Below, piece by piece: positions 1-8,802 of a stretch of 64,000 nt of DNA. The notes under the pieces were generated by a model, which was not told the DNA's origin, did not search any database, and saw only the letters and a list, made by a program, of their open reading frames with translations. How positions within the stretch are numbered: the stretch's first letter is position 1; each line of letters begins with the position of its first letter. The translations under genes and the position numbers were made by a program. Origin of the DNA: JAJXWB01 sp037044955 (GTDB lineage: Bacteria > Pseudomonadota > Alphaproteobacteria > Rhizobiales > Beijerinckiaceae). Where the stretch lies: positions 62,001 to 126,000 of the forward strand of contig JBAOHX010000008.1 in the NCBI GenBank assembly GCA_037044955.1, in the 5' to 3' direction.

Positions 1-1
1 T

Positions 2-460
2 GAAAGGCTCATCGCGGAACATGGCTACAGCCACGGCGACATAGCCAAGGTGATCGGCAAGAGTCGCAGTCATGTCGCCAACATGACCCGTCTGGTGAAG
101 CTGCCCGAAAAGACAAAGCAAATGCTCGCCGACGGTCGCATCAGCGCCGGGCATGCGCGCGCCTTGCTCGCTGTCGCAGAGCCGGACGCCGTAGCGGCTA
201 ATATCGTGGAGCGCGGGCTGACCGTGCGCGACGTCGAGCGCATTGCGCAACAGCAGGCCGAGCCAGCCGCTCCGCAAGCCGCCAGGAAACCTCATCCCGC
301 CGCGAACGACGACGCGGATTCACGCGCTGTCGCCAAGAAACTTGCCGATGCGCTCGGGCTGGACGTGCGGTTGAGGTCGAGCGGGGAGAGCGGCGAGATC
401 GTGATCCGATACAGCACGCTCGATCAACTCGACGCACTCTGCGGCAAGCTGACGTCCTAA
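2..460 (+). CDS. parB: ParB chromosome partitioning protein, C-terminal part
   Basis: This is the C-terminal 152 codons of ParB, the protein that loads at parS sites and segregates the chromosome with ParA. The frame is open from base 2, so the start lies left of the window. The visible part opens in the helix-turn-helix core (GYSHGDIAKVIGKSRSHVAN, about residues 8-27), runs through the rest of the helical DNA-binding domain, then an alanine/proline-rich linker, and ends with the C-terminal dimerisation domain (around DALGLDVRLRSS). The convergent holA gene ends one base further on. The order parB-holA-lptE-leuS is common near the origin in Hyphomicrobiales, so the window probably lies near oriC (inference). 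Confidence 0.93.
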   Translation, partial: ERLIAEHGYSHGDIAKVIGKSRSHVANMTRLVKLPEKTKQMLADGRISAGHARALLAVAEPDAVAANIVERGLTVRDVERIAQQQAEPAAPQAARKPHPAANDDADSRAVAKKLADALGLDVRLRSSGESGEIVIRYSTLDQLDALCGKLTS

Positions 461-461
461 C

Positions 462-1424
462 TCAGCGTCTGCGTGGTCGAGCAGCATTCGCCAGCGAGAT
501 CAACGCGCGTTCGGCCAAGAGAGCGGAGTTGGGCCCGTCAGAACGGGTTTGCAGCACCGCGGCTTGCAGCCCCAGCGCGATGCCGCGCAGGTCGCCGGCA
601 TTGAGATGCTGCGCGATCCCGTCCGCGCGTCCACGCCATTGATTGGCCTTGGCGCGATAGAGATTGAGCGCCAGGCGAGATGCTGCGCCCAAGGCGGCGC
701 TTGGATCCGTCCCCGTCGATTGCAGCCGATCGAGGGCTGCGACCAGATGGGCCAGATCGCCGGACACGGCAGCGCTTGCGATTTCGTCCGCCAGAATTGA
801 GGAGCCGTCCGCAACGACGTTTCTTACGTCATCGATCGTCGCTTTGTTCGATGCGCCGATCAACAGCGAAAGCTTTTCGATCTCGGTGCGCGCCGAAGCG
901 CGGTCCTCGCCCAATAAGCCAATCAGCAATTCGATCACGCCATCTTCGAATCCGATCCCGGCGCGCAAGAATTCCGATTGCACGAACGAATGAAAATCTC
1001 CGGCCGCCTCGGCCCCGCAAGCAACCGCCAAGAGCTGGCTGGCTATATTTGCGCCGAGGCGCGAAATCTCCAACTCATCGGTGTCGACGACAAGCGTCCA
1101 ATCGCCGGGCGGGCAGTTGAACGCCTGTTCGATCACGCGCTCGGCCTGTCTGGTCGTCGCACTCGTCCGTATCAGACGGGAGCCGCCGAACATGGATATG
1201 GCGCCAAGTTCATCGGGGAGCCGGGCAGGATCGGAATCCAGTAAACCGCTGTCGAGCTGGACGAGACGGAAGGGGTCATCCGAATTGACGCCAACGGATT
1301 TTCGAATGGCGCGAAAGAGATCCGATTTTATCTCATCGTTGTCGCCATGAAGGACGACGACGCGAATTCCGCGAAGCCTCTCGTCGAGCGACTTTTCGAA
1401 CTCACGGGCCGAAACGGCGGCCAT
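462..1424 (-). CDS. holA: DNA polymerase III, delta subunit
   Basis: HolA is the wrench subunit of the clamp-loader complex: it opens the beta sliding clamp so that it can be placed on primed DNA. The 320-residue product has the family's usual length and plan, with an N-terminal AAA+-like fold that lacks a functional Walker motif (around VVLHGDNDEIKSDLFRAI), the central helical domain (GLLGEDRASARTEIEKLSLL) and the C-terminal collar domain (about residues 210-320). The start ATG at 1422-1424 shares one base with the stop of lptE, so the two are translationally coupled in the leuS-lptE-holA operon. Confidence 0.93.
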   Translation of the reverse strand: MAAVSAREFEKSLDERLRGIRVVVLHGDNDEIKSDLFRAIRKSVGVNSDDPFRLVQLDSGLLDSDPARLPDELGAISMFGGSRLIRTSATTRQAERVIEQAFNCPPGDWTLVVDTDELEISRLGANIASQLLAVACGAEAAGDFHSFVQSEFLRAGIGFEDGVIELLIGLLGEDRASARTEIEKLSLLIGASNKATIDDVRNVVADGSSILADEIASAAVSGDLAHLVAALDRLQSTGTDPSAALGAASRLALNLYRAKANQWRGRADGIAQHLNAGDLRGIALGLQAAVLQTRSDGPNSALLAERALISLANAARPRRR

Positions 1425-1939
1425 CAGTTACGAGAGGCCATACGCGCGGCTATCTGCGTCCGGATTTGTTCGGCGATCGCCTTGGCGTCCCTGACTTCCG
1501 CGTCGCGCGCCGCACGCACATTGGAAATGCGCTGACTGAAACGGTCGTAGCCGGCGACGCTGAACGCCACGCCCCGCATGAGGGGCTCCGCCTTGCCCAG
1601 CGCGTAAAGCTCGAAACTCGCGTCTCCGACCACGGTCGCGGCGGTCGCTCGCGATGTAACGGTGTCGACCACCGGCGCCTGCACCTTCTGCTTCAGCGTT
1701 ACGACCAGTCGATATTTCGGCGGCACTTCGAGACCCGTGCCATTGAAGGCAAAGGCCAATTCCTTCTCGACATAGTGACCGAAGCGGTCAGGTATCGGCT
1801 CTATCTTGATCGCCTGCAGTTCGCTCTCGAGACCGCCAGGCCCCAATGTTCCGTAAAGCGGCTGAATGCATCCGGCGAGCGCAAACGCGAGCGGCGCCAC
1901 CAGGCCCAGGCGGCGCATACGGTCGCTAAATGACGACAT
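1424..1939 (-). CDS. lptE: LPS-assembly lipoprotein LptE
   Basis: LptE is the outer-membrane lipoprotein that plugs the LptD barrel and helps insert lipopolysaccharide into the outer leaflet. The start at 1939 gives 171 residues with a lipoprotein signal peptide ending in the lipobox LAGC (Cys24) followed by IQPLYG, the usual opening of alphaproteobacterial LptE. An in-frame ATG at 1969 would add ten residues and lengthen the overlap with leuS; I prefer 1939 because the signal peptide then begins normally. The gene overlaps the end of leuS by 14 bases and is fused by one base to holA. This leuS-lptE-holA arrangement is standard in the order. Confidence 0.9.
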   Translation of the reverse strand: MSSFSDRMRRLGLVAPLAFALAGCIQPLYGTLGPGGLESELQAIKIEPIPDRFGHYVEKELAFAFNGTGLEVPPKYRLVVTLKQKVQAPVVDTVTSRATAATVVGDASFELYALGKAEPLMRGVAFSVAGYDRFSQRISNVRAARDAEVRDAKAIAEQIRTQIAARMASRN

Positions 1940-4557
1940 TGACGATCCTCTCCCGGACGACAACGACACGCTTTACCGCTCTTCCGTCGATCGCCTTCTG
2001 AACGGCGTCATCCGCCAGAACGATGGATCGGATGGACGCCTCGTCGGCGTCGCGCGGCAGAACGATTTCCGCTCTCTTCTTCCCGTTTACCTGAATCGGA
2101 AGCGTAATCACATCCTCTCGGATCAGGGAGCGATCGGCGACGGGCCAAGCCGCGAGCGACACGAGATCGCCGTGACCGAGGTCCGCCCAGCAGCTCTCGG
2201 CAAGATGCGGCATCATCGGCGCGATCAGCAGGACCAGGGCCTCCGCCGCTTCCCGGCAGGCGAACGCCAGATCGGCGCCGCTCTGCTCGCTCTCGATCGA
2301 GCCGATGGCGTGACCCAGCTTGTTCACCAGTTCGTTCGCATGCGCGATGCAGCGGTTGAAGCGCAGGCGTACGATGTCGTCCTCGACTTTCGCCAGCGCA
2401 TTGTGCGACGCCTTGCGCACGGTCGTTGCGGGTTCGCCGAATTTCTCCGGCGATCGAGCGCCGACCGGCGCGGCGATGGCGGCGAGTTCGCCGACAAGAC
2501 GCCAAACCCGTTGCATGAAGCGGGCGACGCCTTGGACGCCATCTTCAGACCATATGACGTCGCCTTCCGGCGGCGAGTTCGAGAGCATGAACCAGCGCGC
2601 GGCATCGGCGCCGAACGTGCCGATGATCTCGTCCGGATCGACGGTGTTTCGCTTCGACTTCGACATTTTCTCGATCGAGCCGATTTCGATCTCGGAATTG
2701 TCGGTGAGCGCGTACGCCTTTCGGCCATCCGCGTCGGAGACGATTTTTATCTCGTTCGGCGCAAGCCATGCTCCATCCGCTGCGCGATACGTCTCATGCA
2801 CGACCATTCCCTGCGTGAAGAGCCCCTTGAAGGGTTCATCGAGATCCGCGTGGCCGGTCTCGCGTAATCCGCGCGTGAAGAAGCGCGAATAGAGAAGGTG
2901 CAGGATCGCGTGCTCGATGCCGCCGATATATTGGTCGACCGGCAGCCATTTCGCGATCGCCTGAACGTCGGTCGGTTGCTTCGTATTCCAGGGATCCGTG
3001 AAACGGGCGAAGTACCAGGACGAATCGACGAACGTGTCCATCGTGTCGGTTTCACGTCGCGCTTTGCCGCCGCACGTCGGACAATCGACGTGCTTCCACG
3101 TCGGGTGGCGGTCGAGCGGATTTCCCGGCGTGTTGAAATCGACGTCCTGCGGCAGAACGACAGGCAGGTCCGCGGCGGGAACCGGGACAACGCCGCAGGC
3201 CTCGCAATGAACCACCGGGATCGGGCAGCCCCAATAGCGCTGGCGCGAAACGCCCCAATCCCTCAACTTGAAGTTGACCTGCCGCTGGCCCTGCGGACGC
3301 CCGAACAGGTCCTGCGTTTCAAGCCGGCGCGCGATCTCGTCCTTGGCGGCGTCGATCGACATCCCGTCGAGGAACCGGGAGTTGATAAGCCTTCCCTCGC
3401 CGTCGAAGGCCTCGGTTCCGATCTGGATCGAAGCGGGGTCGGTATCGACCGGACAGACGACCGGCGTCTTCGACAGGCCGTACTTGTTGGCGAAATCCAG
3501 GTCGCGCTGATCGTGCGCCGGACAACCGAAAATCGCGCCGGTCCCGTAGTCCATCAGGACGAAGTTGGTCGCATAGACCGGCAGGAAAATCGCGGGATCG
3601 AAGGGGTGCACGACCTTCAGCCCCGTATCGAAACCCTGCTTCTCGGTCGTCTCGACGACGGCGGCCGAAGTGCCCATGCGGCGACACTCGTCGCAGAAGT
3701 CCTTGAGCGCGTCGTTGTCCTTCGCCAGGCCTTGAACGATCGGATGGTCGACCGCCAGACCGAGGAAAGAGGCACCGAAAATCGTGTCGGGACGGGTGGT
3801 GAAAACCTCGATCTCGGATCGGTCGGGAACGCGAGGGTCGGGCGCAACGGCAAACCGCATGCGCAGGCCCTCGGAGCGGCCGATCCAGTTGCGCTGCATC
3901 AGCCGAACCTTCTCGGGCCACTGATCGAGCGTGTCGAGGCCCTGCAGCAGATCTTCCGCGAAACGCGTGATCTTGAAGAACCATTGCGTCAGATCGCGCT
4001 GTTCGACCAACGCGCCGGATCTCCAGCCGCGACCGTCGATCACCTGCTCATTCGCGAGAACGGTCTGGTCGACAGGATCCCAGTTCACCTTCGCCGTCTT
4101 GCGGTCGACGAGACCGGCGGCGAGGAAATCCAGGAAAATGCGTTGCTGATGCTTGTAGTAACTCGGGTCGCAGGTCGCGATCTCGCGGGACCAGTCCAGC
4201 GACAGGCCCATCGACTTGAGCTGGCGACGCATCGTGTCGATATTCGAATAGGTCCATGTAGCCGGATGCGCGCCGCTTTGCATGGCGGCATTCTCGGCGG
4301 GCATGCCGAACGCGTCCCAACCCATGGGGTGCAGCACGTTGTAGCCCCGCGCGCGCATGTAGCGCGCCACGACGTCGCCCATCGCGTAGTTGCGCACGTG
4401 CCCCATGTGGATGCGACCCGAAGGATAGGGAAACATCTCGAGCACGTAATACTTCGGACGGAGATCGTCGTTGCTCGAACTCGAATATTTTCCGTTCGTC
4501 CCAAACCCGCTGCCAATGCGGTTCGAATTCACGGGCGTTATAGCGGTCTGGACGCAT
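1926..4557 (-). CDS. leuS: Leucyl-tRNA synthetase, frame broken near the start
   Basis: LeuRS charges tRNA-Leu and is essential. The long frame from about 4480 down carries the class I signature HMGH (in PSGRIHMGHVRNYA), the CP1 editing-domain threonine motif TTRPDTIFG, the KMSKS loop (EKMSKSKRNTVDP) and the anticodon-binding C-terminus. The true N-terminus (MRPDRYNAREFEPHWQRVW) lies in another frame and starts at ATG 4557, or 4575 for six more residues. The two frames meet at 4474-4484, where putting back one CG dinucleotide into TCGAG restores one 877-residue protein of normal length. Because the gene is essential and conserved on both sides, I read the break as a sequence error, not a pseudogene. 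Confidence 0.93.
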
Positions 4558-4700
4558 GTCGAGGCGTAGGCTCATTTTGTTCGAAGGCGGCGGCAATGAG
4601 CCTGATTTCCGGGCGAGGGTCAACACATCAATCCGACGTCGGCGAATGATGGGCAATCACGCGCAGTCCTGCTAGAACCCGCTGCGACAAAAAGGCGAAT

Positions 4701-5372
4701 ATGTCGACGCAGGAAACAGATCTCGATCGTCTGGCTGAGGTTCAGTCGCGCATTCGGCGGGCGGCTCGCGACGCTGGCCGAAATCCGGCCGAAGTCGGCC
4801 TCGTTTGCGTCTCGAAAACGATCGGCGCGGATCGGATTCAGCCGCTCCTGACCGCCGGATGCCGGCAGTTCGGCGAGAACCGCGTTCAGGAGGCCGCAGA
4901 AAAGTGGCCGGCGCTGAGAGCAGCTTTTCCCGACTTGATCCTACGCCTCATCGGGCCGCTGCAGACCAACAAGGTCCGCGACGCCGTGCGGCTGTTCGAC
5001 GTCATCGAATCGCTCGATCGCCCGAAATTGGCGGCGGAAATCGCCGCTCAGGCAGTAAGGGAGGGAAAACGGCCGCGGCTTCTCGTGCAGGTGAACATCG
5101 GCGAAGAGCCCCAAAAAGCAGGGGTCATGCCGGCGGACGCTGACGGTTTCATCCGGCATTGCCGTGACGACCTTGGTCTCTCCATCGAGGGGCTGATGTG
5201 CATCCCGCCGGTCGACCATCTCGCCTCGCCCTATTTCGCCCAGCTCGCGGCCATCGCTGCGCGCAATGGCCTGAAGCATCTGTCGATGGGGATGACGTCC
5301 GACTTCGAGCAGGCGATCAAACTCGGCGCTACCGAAGTTCGGGTCGGTTCCGCGATCTTCGGCGCGCGTTAG
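4701..5372 (+). CDS. YggS/PLPBP family pyridoxal phosphate homeostasis protein
   Basis: The product (223 residues) belongs to the YggS/PROSC family, single-domain PLP-binding proteins shaped like the N-terminal barrel of alanine racemase. They buffer free PLP and affect amino-acid metabolism, but have no firmly known enzyme activity. The PLP lysine is Lys39 in the motif VCVSK. Further family motifs are FGENRVQEA, HxIGPLQTNK-like LIGPLQTNK, and the C-terminal LSMGMTSDFEQAIKLGAT with VRVGSAIFG, which binds the phosphate. The gene runs opposite to leuS and its end overlaps the convergent L,D-transpeptidase by 4 bases. Confidence 0.93.
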   Translation: MSTQETDLDRLAEVQSRIRRAARDAGRNPAEVGLVCVSKTIGADRIQPLLTAGCRQFGENRVQEAAEKWPALRAAFPDLILRLIGPLQTNKVRDAVRLFDVIESLDRPKLAAEIAAQAVREGKRPRLLVQVNIGEEPQKAGVMPADADGFIRHCRDDLGLSIEGLMCIPPVDHLASPYFAQLAAIAARNGLKHLSMGMTSDFEQAIKLGATEVRVGSAIFGAR

Positions 5373-5935
5373 GCGATGATGAGGGTCGCGTCCTTGGCGA
5401 GTCGCGGCAGTATTTTTTGCATATCCCTCGCGTTCAAGGCGACACATCCGGCAGTCGATTCAAACTCGTCGCCACATATATGGAAAAAGATGGCGCTGCC
5501 AAATCCCAATTTTCTCTCTCTTATATTATAATCCATTATTCCGACGGCATCATATTTTCTATCATCTCGCCACATACGCTCATGCCCTCGTCGAGATGGC
5601 AGCTTTATTTCCTTGTTATACACGCCGGATCGAGAATCGTCGCACCAACCGTCATCCGCACGGATATGTCTCCAGGGCGCGGCGGGGCGCGCCCGAACGA
5701 CGCCTTCGGATCTGAATTTCCAGGAAAGGATCGAAAACCGGCCAAGCGGCGTACAGCCGTCGCCTTCGCGCTTTTGGCGCGTCGTTCCCGATCGACCGAT
5801 CGAGCAGCGATACCGCCACGAGCCTACGTCAAGGCAATATCGAGGGCGACCATCGGGGCCTCCGGCCGCCGATCGGACGACCCGCAAATTTCTGATCGGC
5901 TTCGGCCTGACAGATTGATGTTTTGACGCTGGCAT
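5369..5935 (-). CDS. L,D-transpeptidase (YkuD domain) family protein
   Basis: A 188-residue YkuD-fold protein; such enzymes cross-link or edit peptidoglycan stems, or anchor proteins to it, through a catalytic cysteine. The active-site block is intact: His152 in FFHICGDEFE, then Ser160, Gly163 and Cys164 in STAGCVAL. The last motif residue is Leu where the classical families have Arg. I see no convincing signal peptide at the N-terminus, which is usual for this short alphaproteobacterial subfamily. The stretch 5505-5640 is AT-rich and uses codons (ATA, AGA, TTA) that are rare in the neighbours. It is divergent from the response regulator, with about 54 bases between them. Confidence 0.8.
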   Translation of the reverse strand: MPASKHQSVRPKPIRNLRVVRSAAGGPDGRPRYCLDVGSWRYRCSIGRSGTTRQKREGDGCTPLGRFSILSWKFRSEGVVRARPAAPWRHIRADDGWCDDSRSGVYNKEIKLPSRRGHERMWRDDRKYDAVGIMDYNIRERKLGFGSAIFFHICGDEFESTAGCVALNARDMQKILPRLAKDATLIIA

Positions 5936-5989
5936 TTGCTCGCCCTAGGCTCGGCGCAGAATCACAGCCACTCTAACGCGGGGGCAAGA

Positions 5990-6676
5990 ATGGCGCAGGT
6001 GCGCAGGCTTCTCCTCGTCGACGATGACGAAGACTTGCGAAGTTCGCTTGCCGAACAGTTGATGCTGCACGAGGAATTCACGATTCTTCAGGCCGCGACC
6101 GGCGCCGAGGCCGTCACGGTCGCCCGCGGTCAGTCTCCGGATCTCATACTGCTCGACGTCGGCTTGCCCGATATGGATGGCCGCGAGGCGGTCAAGCTCC
6201 TGCGTCGGGAGGGTTATGCGAACCCGATTCTGATGGTGACCGGCCACACATCCGACGCCGACACCGTGCTCGGACTGGAATCCGGCGCGAACGACTACAT
6301 TGCCAAGCCATTCAAGTTCAATGTCTTGTTGGCGCGAATCCGCGTTCAGTTGCGTCAGTTCGAGCAAAGCGACGATGCGACTTTCGTGATCGGCCCCTAC
6401 ATATTCCATCCGCGGTCGAAGCATCTTTCGACGGCGCGGGGCGGCAAATTGCGACTCACGGAGAAGGAGACCGCGATCTTGCGGTTTCTGCACAAGGCGG
6501 CGCCGAACACGGTCACGCGCGAGGTGCTGTTGCGGGATGTGTGGGGCTACAACGCCAATGTCACCACGCACACGCTCGAGACGCATATCTATCGACTGCG
6601 CCAGAAGATCGAAGAGGATCCGGTTCGCGCAAAATTGTTGGTGACTGACGGCGGCGGTTACAGGCTGGTGCCGTGA
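5990..6676 (+). CDS. OmpR/PhoB-type response regulator
   Basis: A 228-residue two-component transcription factor. The receiver domain has the acidic pocket (Asp11, Asp12), the phosphoacceptor Asp56 in LLDVGLPDMDG, Thr84 and Lys106 in YIAKPF. The C-terminal winged helix shows LTEKETAILRFL and the recognition helix around VTTHTLETHIYRLRQKI, the OmpR pattern. I chose ATG 5990 because it begins the receiver strand directly; an upstream ATG at 5936 would add 18 residues of no recognisable domain. No histidine kinase is encoded nearby, so its partner and target are unknown. The next gene, 56 bases on, encodes a cyclic-nucleotide-binding domain. Confidence 0.9.
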   Translation: MAQVRRLLLVDDDEDLRSSLAEQLMLHEEFTILQAATGAEAVTVARGQSPDLILLDVGLPDMDGREAVKLLRREGYANPILMVTGHTSDADTVLGLESGANDYIAKPFKFNVLLARIRVQLRQFEQSDDATFVIGPYIFHPRSKHLSTARGGKLRLTEKETAILRFLHKAAPNTVTREVLLRDVWGYNANVTTHTLETHIYRLRQKIEEDPVRAKLLVTDGGGYRLVP

Positions 6677-6732
6677 GCTGGCGTCAGAGCGTGTTGAATT
6701 TGTGCTCAGGCAATCTTCGCTAGCGGTGGTTC

Positions 6733-7173
6733 ATGGCGCTCGACGACGACATCCGACTGTTCACCCAAATTCCGATATTCCAGCTTCTCGAGCCGGATGC
6801 GCTGCGATTGCTCGCCTTCTCCGCCGAAACCAAATTATTGCGGGCAGGCGATGTTCTTTCTGCGGCTCCGACGCAGCTCGAAGGCGGATACCTGGTCGTC
6901 AAGGGATCGCTCGCGGTGTTCGAACGCCGCGATGCAATCGGCGAACCGGCGAAGATCGTTCAGGCGCCGGGACTGGTCGGCGAACTGGCGATGGTCGCCG
7001 CGACGGAATCGGTGGGCTCCATCATCGCGCGCGAACCGACGACGCTGCTGCGCGTTTCGCGCGCCGTGTTTCACCGCGTGTTGAGCGAATATCCGCGCAG
7101 CGCTGACGCCGTTCGCCGCATGATCAGCGAGCGATTGTCGGCGCTGTCGTCGCAACTTGCGCCGCTGGGATAG
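6733..7173 (+). CDS. Cyclic nucleotide-binding domain protein without DNA-binding domain
   Basis: The 146-residue product is essentially a lone Crp-type beta-roll: FTQIPIFQLLEPDALRLLAF at the front, the roll with GGYLVVKGSLAVFE, the phosphate-cassette region GLVGELAMVA, and a C-helix. There is no helix-turn-helix after the C-helix, so it is not a Crp/Fnr transcription factor by itself. The cassette GELAMV keeps the usual Gly-Glu-Leu, but the Arg/Ser pair for cAMP is not obvious, so its ligand is open. It follows the response regulator on the same strand and may work with it (inference from position only). The convergent xthA ends 8 bases later. Confidence 0.8.
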   Translation: MALDDDIRLFTQIPIFQLLEPDALRLLAFSAETKLLRAGDVLSAAPTQLEGGYLVVKGSLAVFERRDAIGEPAKIVQAPGLVGELAMVAATESVGSIIAREPTTLLRVSRAVFHRVLSEYPRSADAVRRMISERLSALSSQLAPLG

Positions 7174-7181
7174 CGCCGCGC

Positions 7182-7997
7182 TCAGCCGCTGATCGTGATC
7201 GACACCGGCACGTGGTCGGACGGTCGATCCCAGCCGCGCGCTTCCTTCAGGATATGCAGATCCGAGATTGCCTCCGACAGGCTCGGACTGACCCAGACGT
7301 GATCCAGGCGCCGACCCTTGTCCGCTTTCTCCCAATCCGGAGAACGATAGCTCCACCACGTATAAAGTCGCTGCTCGATCGGCACGAACCTGCGCATGGC
7401 GTCGACCCATTGGCCCGCCCGCATCGCCGCGCCGAAGCGTTCGACTTCGATCGGCGTGTGGCTGACGACTTTGAGAAGGGCCTTGTGATTCCAGACGTCG
7501 GTCTCCAGGGGAGCGACGTTGATATCGCCGACGAGCACGGTATCGCGCGCGCCGGTGCGTTCCTGTTTCGCCCATTCCGCGAGCTCGTCGAAGAAGGAGA
7601 GCTTGTGCGCGAACTTCGGATTGATCTCCGGGTCTGGCTCGTCGCCGCCGGCAGGCACGTAGAAATTGTGGAGTTCGACCTTGCGCGCTCCGATGCGCAC
7701 GTCGACGCACAAATGCCTCGCGTCGCCCTTTGCGCAGAAGTCGCGGCGGCGGCTTTCTGCAAGAGGCCGGCGCGATACGGTAGCGACGCCGTGATAGCCC
7801 TTTTGCCCGTGAATCTCGATGTGATCGTAGCCGAGTTCGCGAAAGGCCGAATAGGGAAACTCGCTATCGCGGCACTTCGTTTCCTGCAGGCATAAAACGT
7901 CGGGCTGGAATTGCTGAAGATAGCGCGCGACGATCGGCATCCGCAGCCGGACGGAATTGATGTTCCAGGTTGCGATCTTGCAGGCGTCCAGGGTCAT
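7182..7997 (-). CDS. xthA: Exodeoxyribonuclease III
   Basis: A 271-residue member of the Exo III/AP-endonuclease family, which cuts DNA at abasic sites and removes blocked 3' ends in base-excision repair. The metal-binding and catalytic motifs are present in order: WNINSVRLR near the N-terminus, LQETKC (metal-binding Glu), GDINVAPLETDVW, and the C-terminal SDHVPV carrying the catalytic His. The length is normal. It is followed downstream by nothing on its own strand, being convergent with the cyclic-nucleotide-binding gene, and has lolA and ftsK upstream on the same strand. Confidence 0.94.
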   Translation of the reverse strand: MTLDACKIATWNINSVRLRMPIVARYLQQFQPDVLCLQETKCRDSEFPYSAFRELGYDHIEIHGQKGYHGVATVSRRPLAESRRRDFCAKGDARHLCVDVRIGARKVELHNFYVPAGGDEPDPEINPKFAHKLSFFDELAEWAKQERTGARDTVLVGDINVAPLETDVWNHKALLKVVSHTPIEVERFGAAMRAGQWVDAMRRFVPIEQRLYTWWSYRSPDWEKADKGRRLDHVWVSPSLSEAISDLHILKEARGWDRPSDHVPVSITISG

Positions 7998-8077
7998 GCC
8001 ATGCAGGGATCATGTCGCGCGCGCCGGCGCAAGCCGCGCAACCCTATAGTCCACAAGGCATTCAACTTGCCCGGCGC

Positions 8078-8742
8078 TCAGTTCGGATTGAGCATTCGCT
8101 CGTTGTTGATCCTGAACAGGGAGGAATCGGGCGCCTGCGCGAGATCGACGTTGAAGAGCGAGATCAGGGTTTCGTATCCCTGCGGATCGGTGACGTGCCA
8201 CTGCTTCAACGCGAAGGACTTGGGATCGAAAATCAGCTTGATGTGCGAGGTGCCGCCGAAGGTCGCCTTGTCCTCGATCGATACGACGACACCGGTCTTG
8301 TTTTCCGAAACGCCGAGAATCTTGACGTCCTTGCGCAGGTCGATGCGTTCCTTCAACAGGAACTTCAAGGGCGTCTGATTGATGAAGTACATGTCCTGCG
8401 TCGCCAGCTTGCGATCGCGGATCGCGACTGAAGTGCCGTCAGCGACAATCTCGAGCGTCGCCGGCTGCGCATATTCGAACCGCAGACGCCCCGGACGCTT
8501 GACGTAGAGCCTCCCCTCCGAGCGCCGGCCATCGGCCCCGACCTGGACGAAATCGGCGACGAGATTGGTGGCGCTGTTGAGATATGCGTTCGCGCGTTCG
8601 ATCGCCGCGTCCGGCGCGACTTTTTCGCTTGCCGGCGCCGAAGGCTTTGCCGGCTTCGCCGGCGCGGCGCGGTCTGTGCCGTTGCGGCGACCACGCCCAG
8701 CAGGAGCGCTCCGACAGCGGCGCTCAAAATTCGATGAAACAT
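8078..8742 (-). CDS. lolA: LolA-type outer-membrane lipoprotein carrier, frame broken near the start
   Basis: LolA ferries lipoproteins through the periplasm to the outer membrane. The first frame (ATG at 8742) gives a clear signal peptide, MFHRILSAAVGALLLGVVAA. The mature protein is read in another frame: AYLNSATNLVADFVQVGADG, then GRLYVKRPGRLRFEY and the C-terminal half beginning DMYFINQTPLKFLLKERIDL. The two meet at about 8665-8690 in a CGCG-rich alanine/proline linker; the gap equals one base, or four, which fits loss of two CG units. Restored length is about 222 residues, normal for the alphaproteobacterial family. It follows ftsK on the same strand after 60 bases, a usual pairing. Confidence 0.82.
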
Positions 8743-8802
8743 CAGCCTTTCCTCGTTCGCCGCTGATCTAGGCGCCAGTTATGGCGAATTGAAGAAGTAG
8801 GC

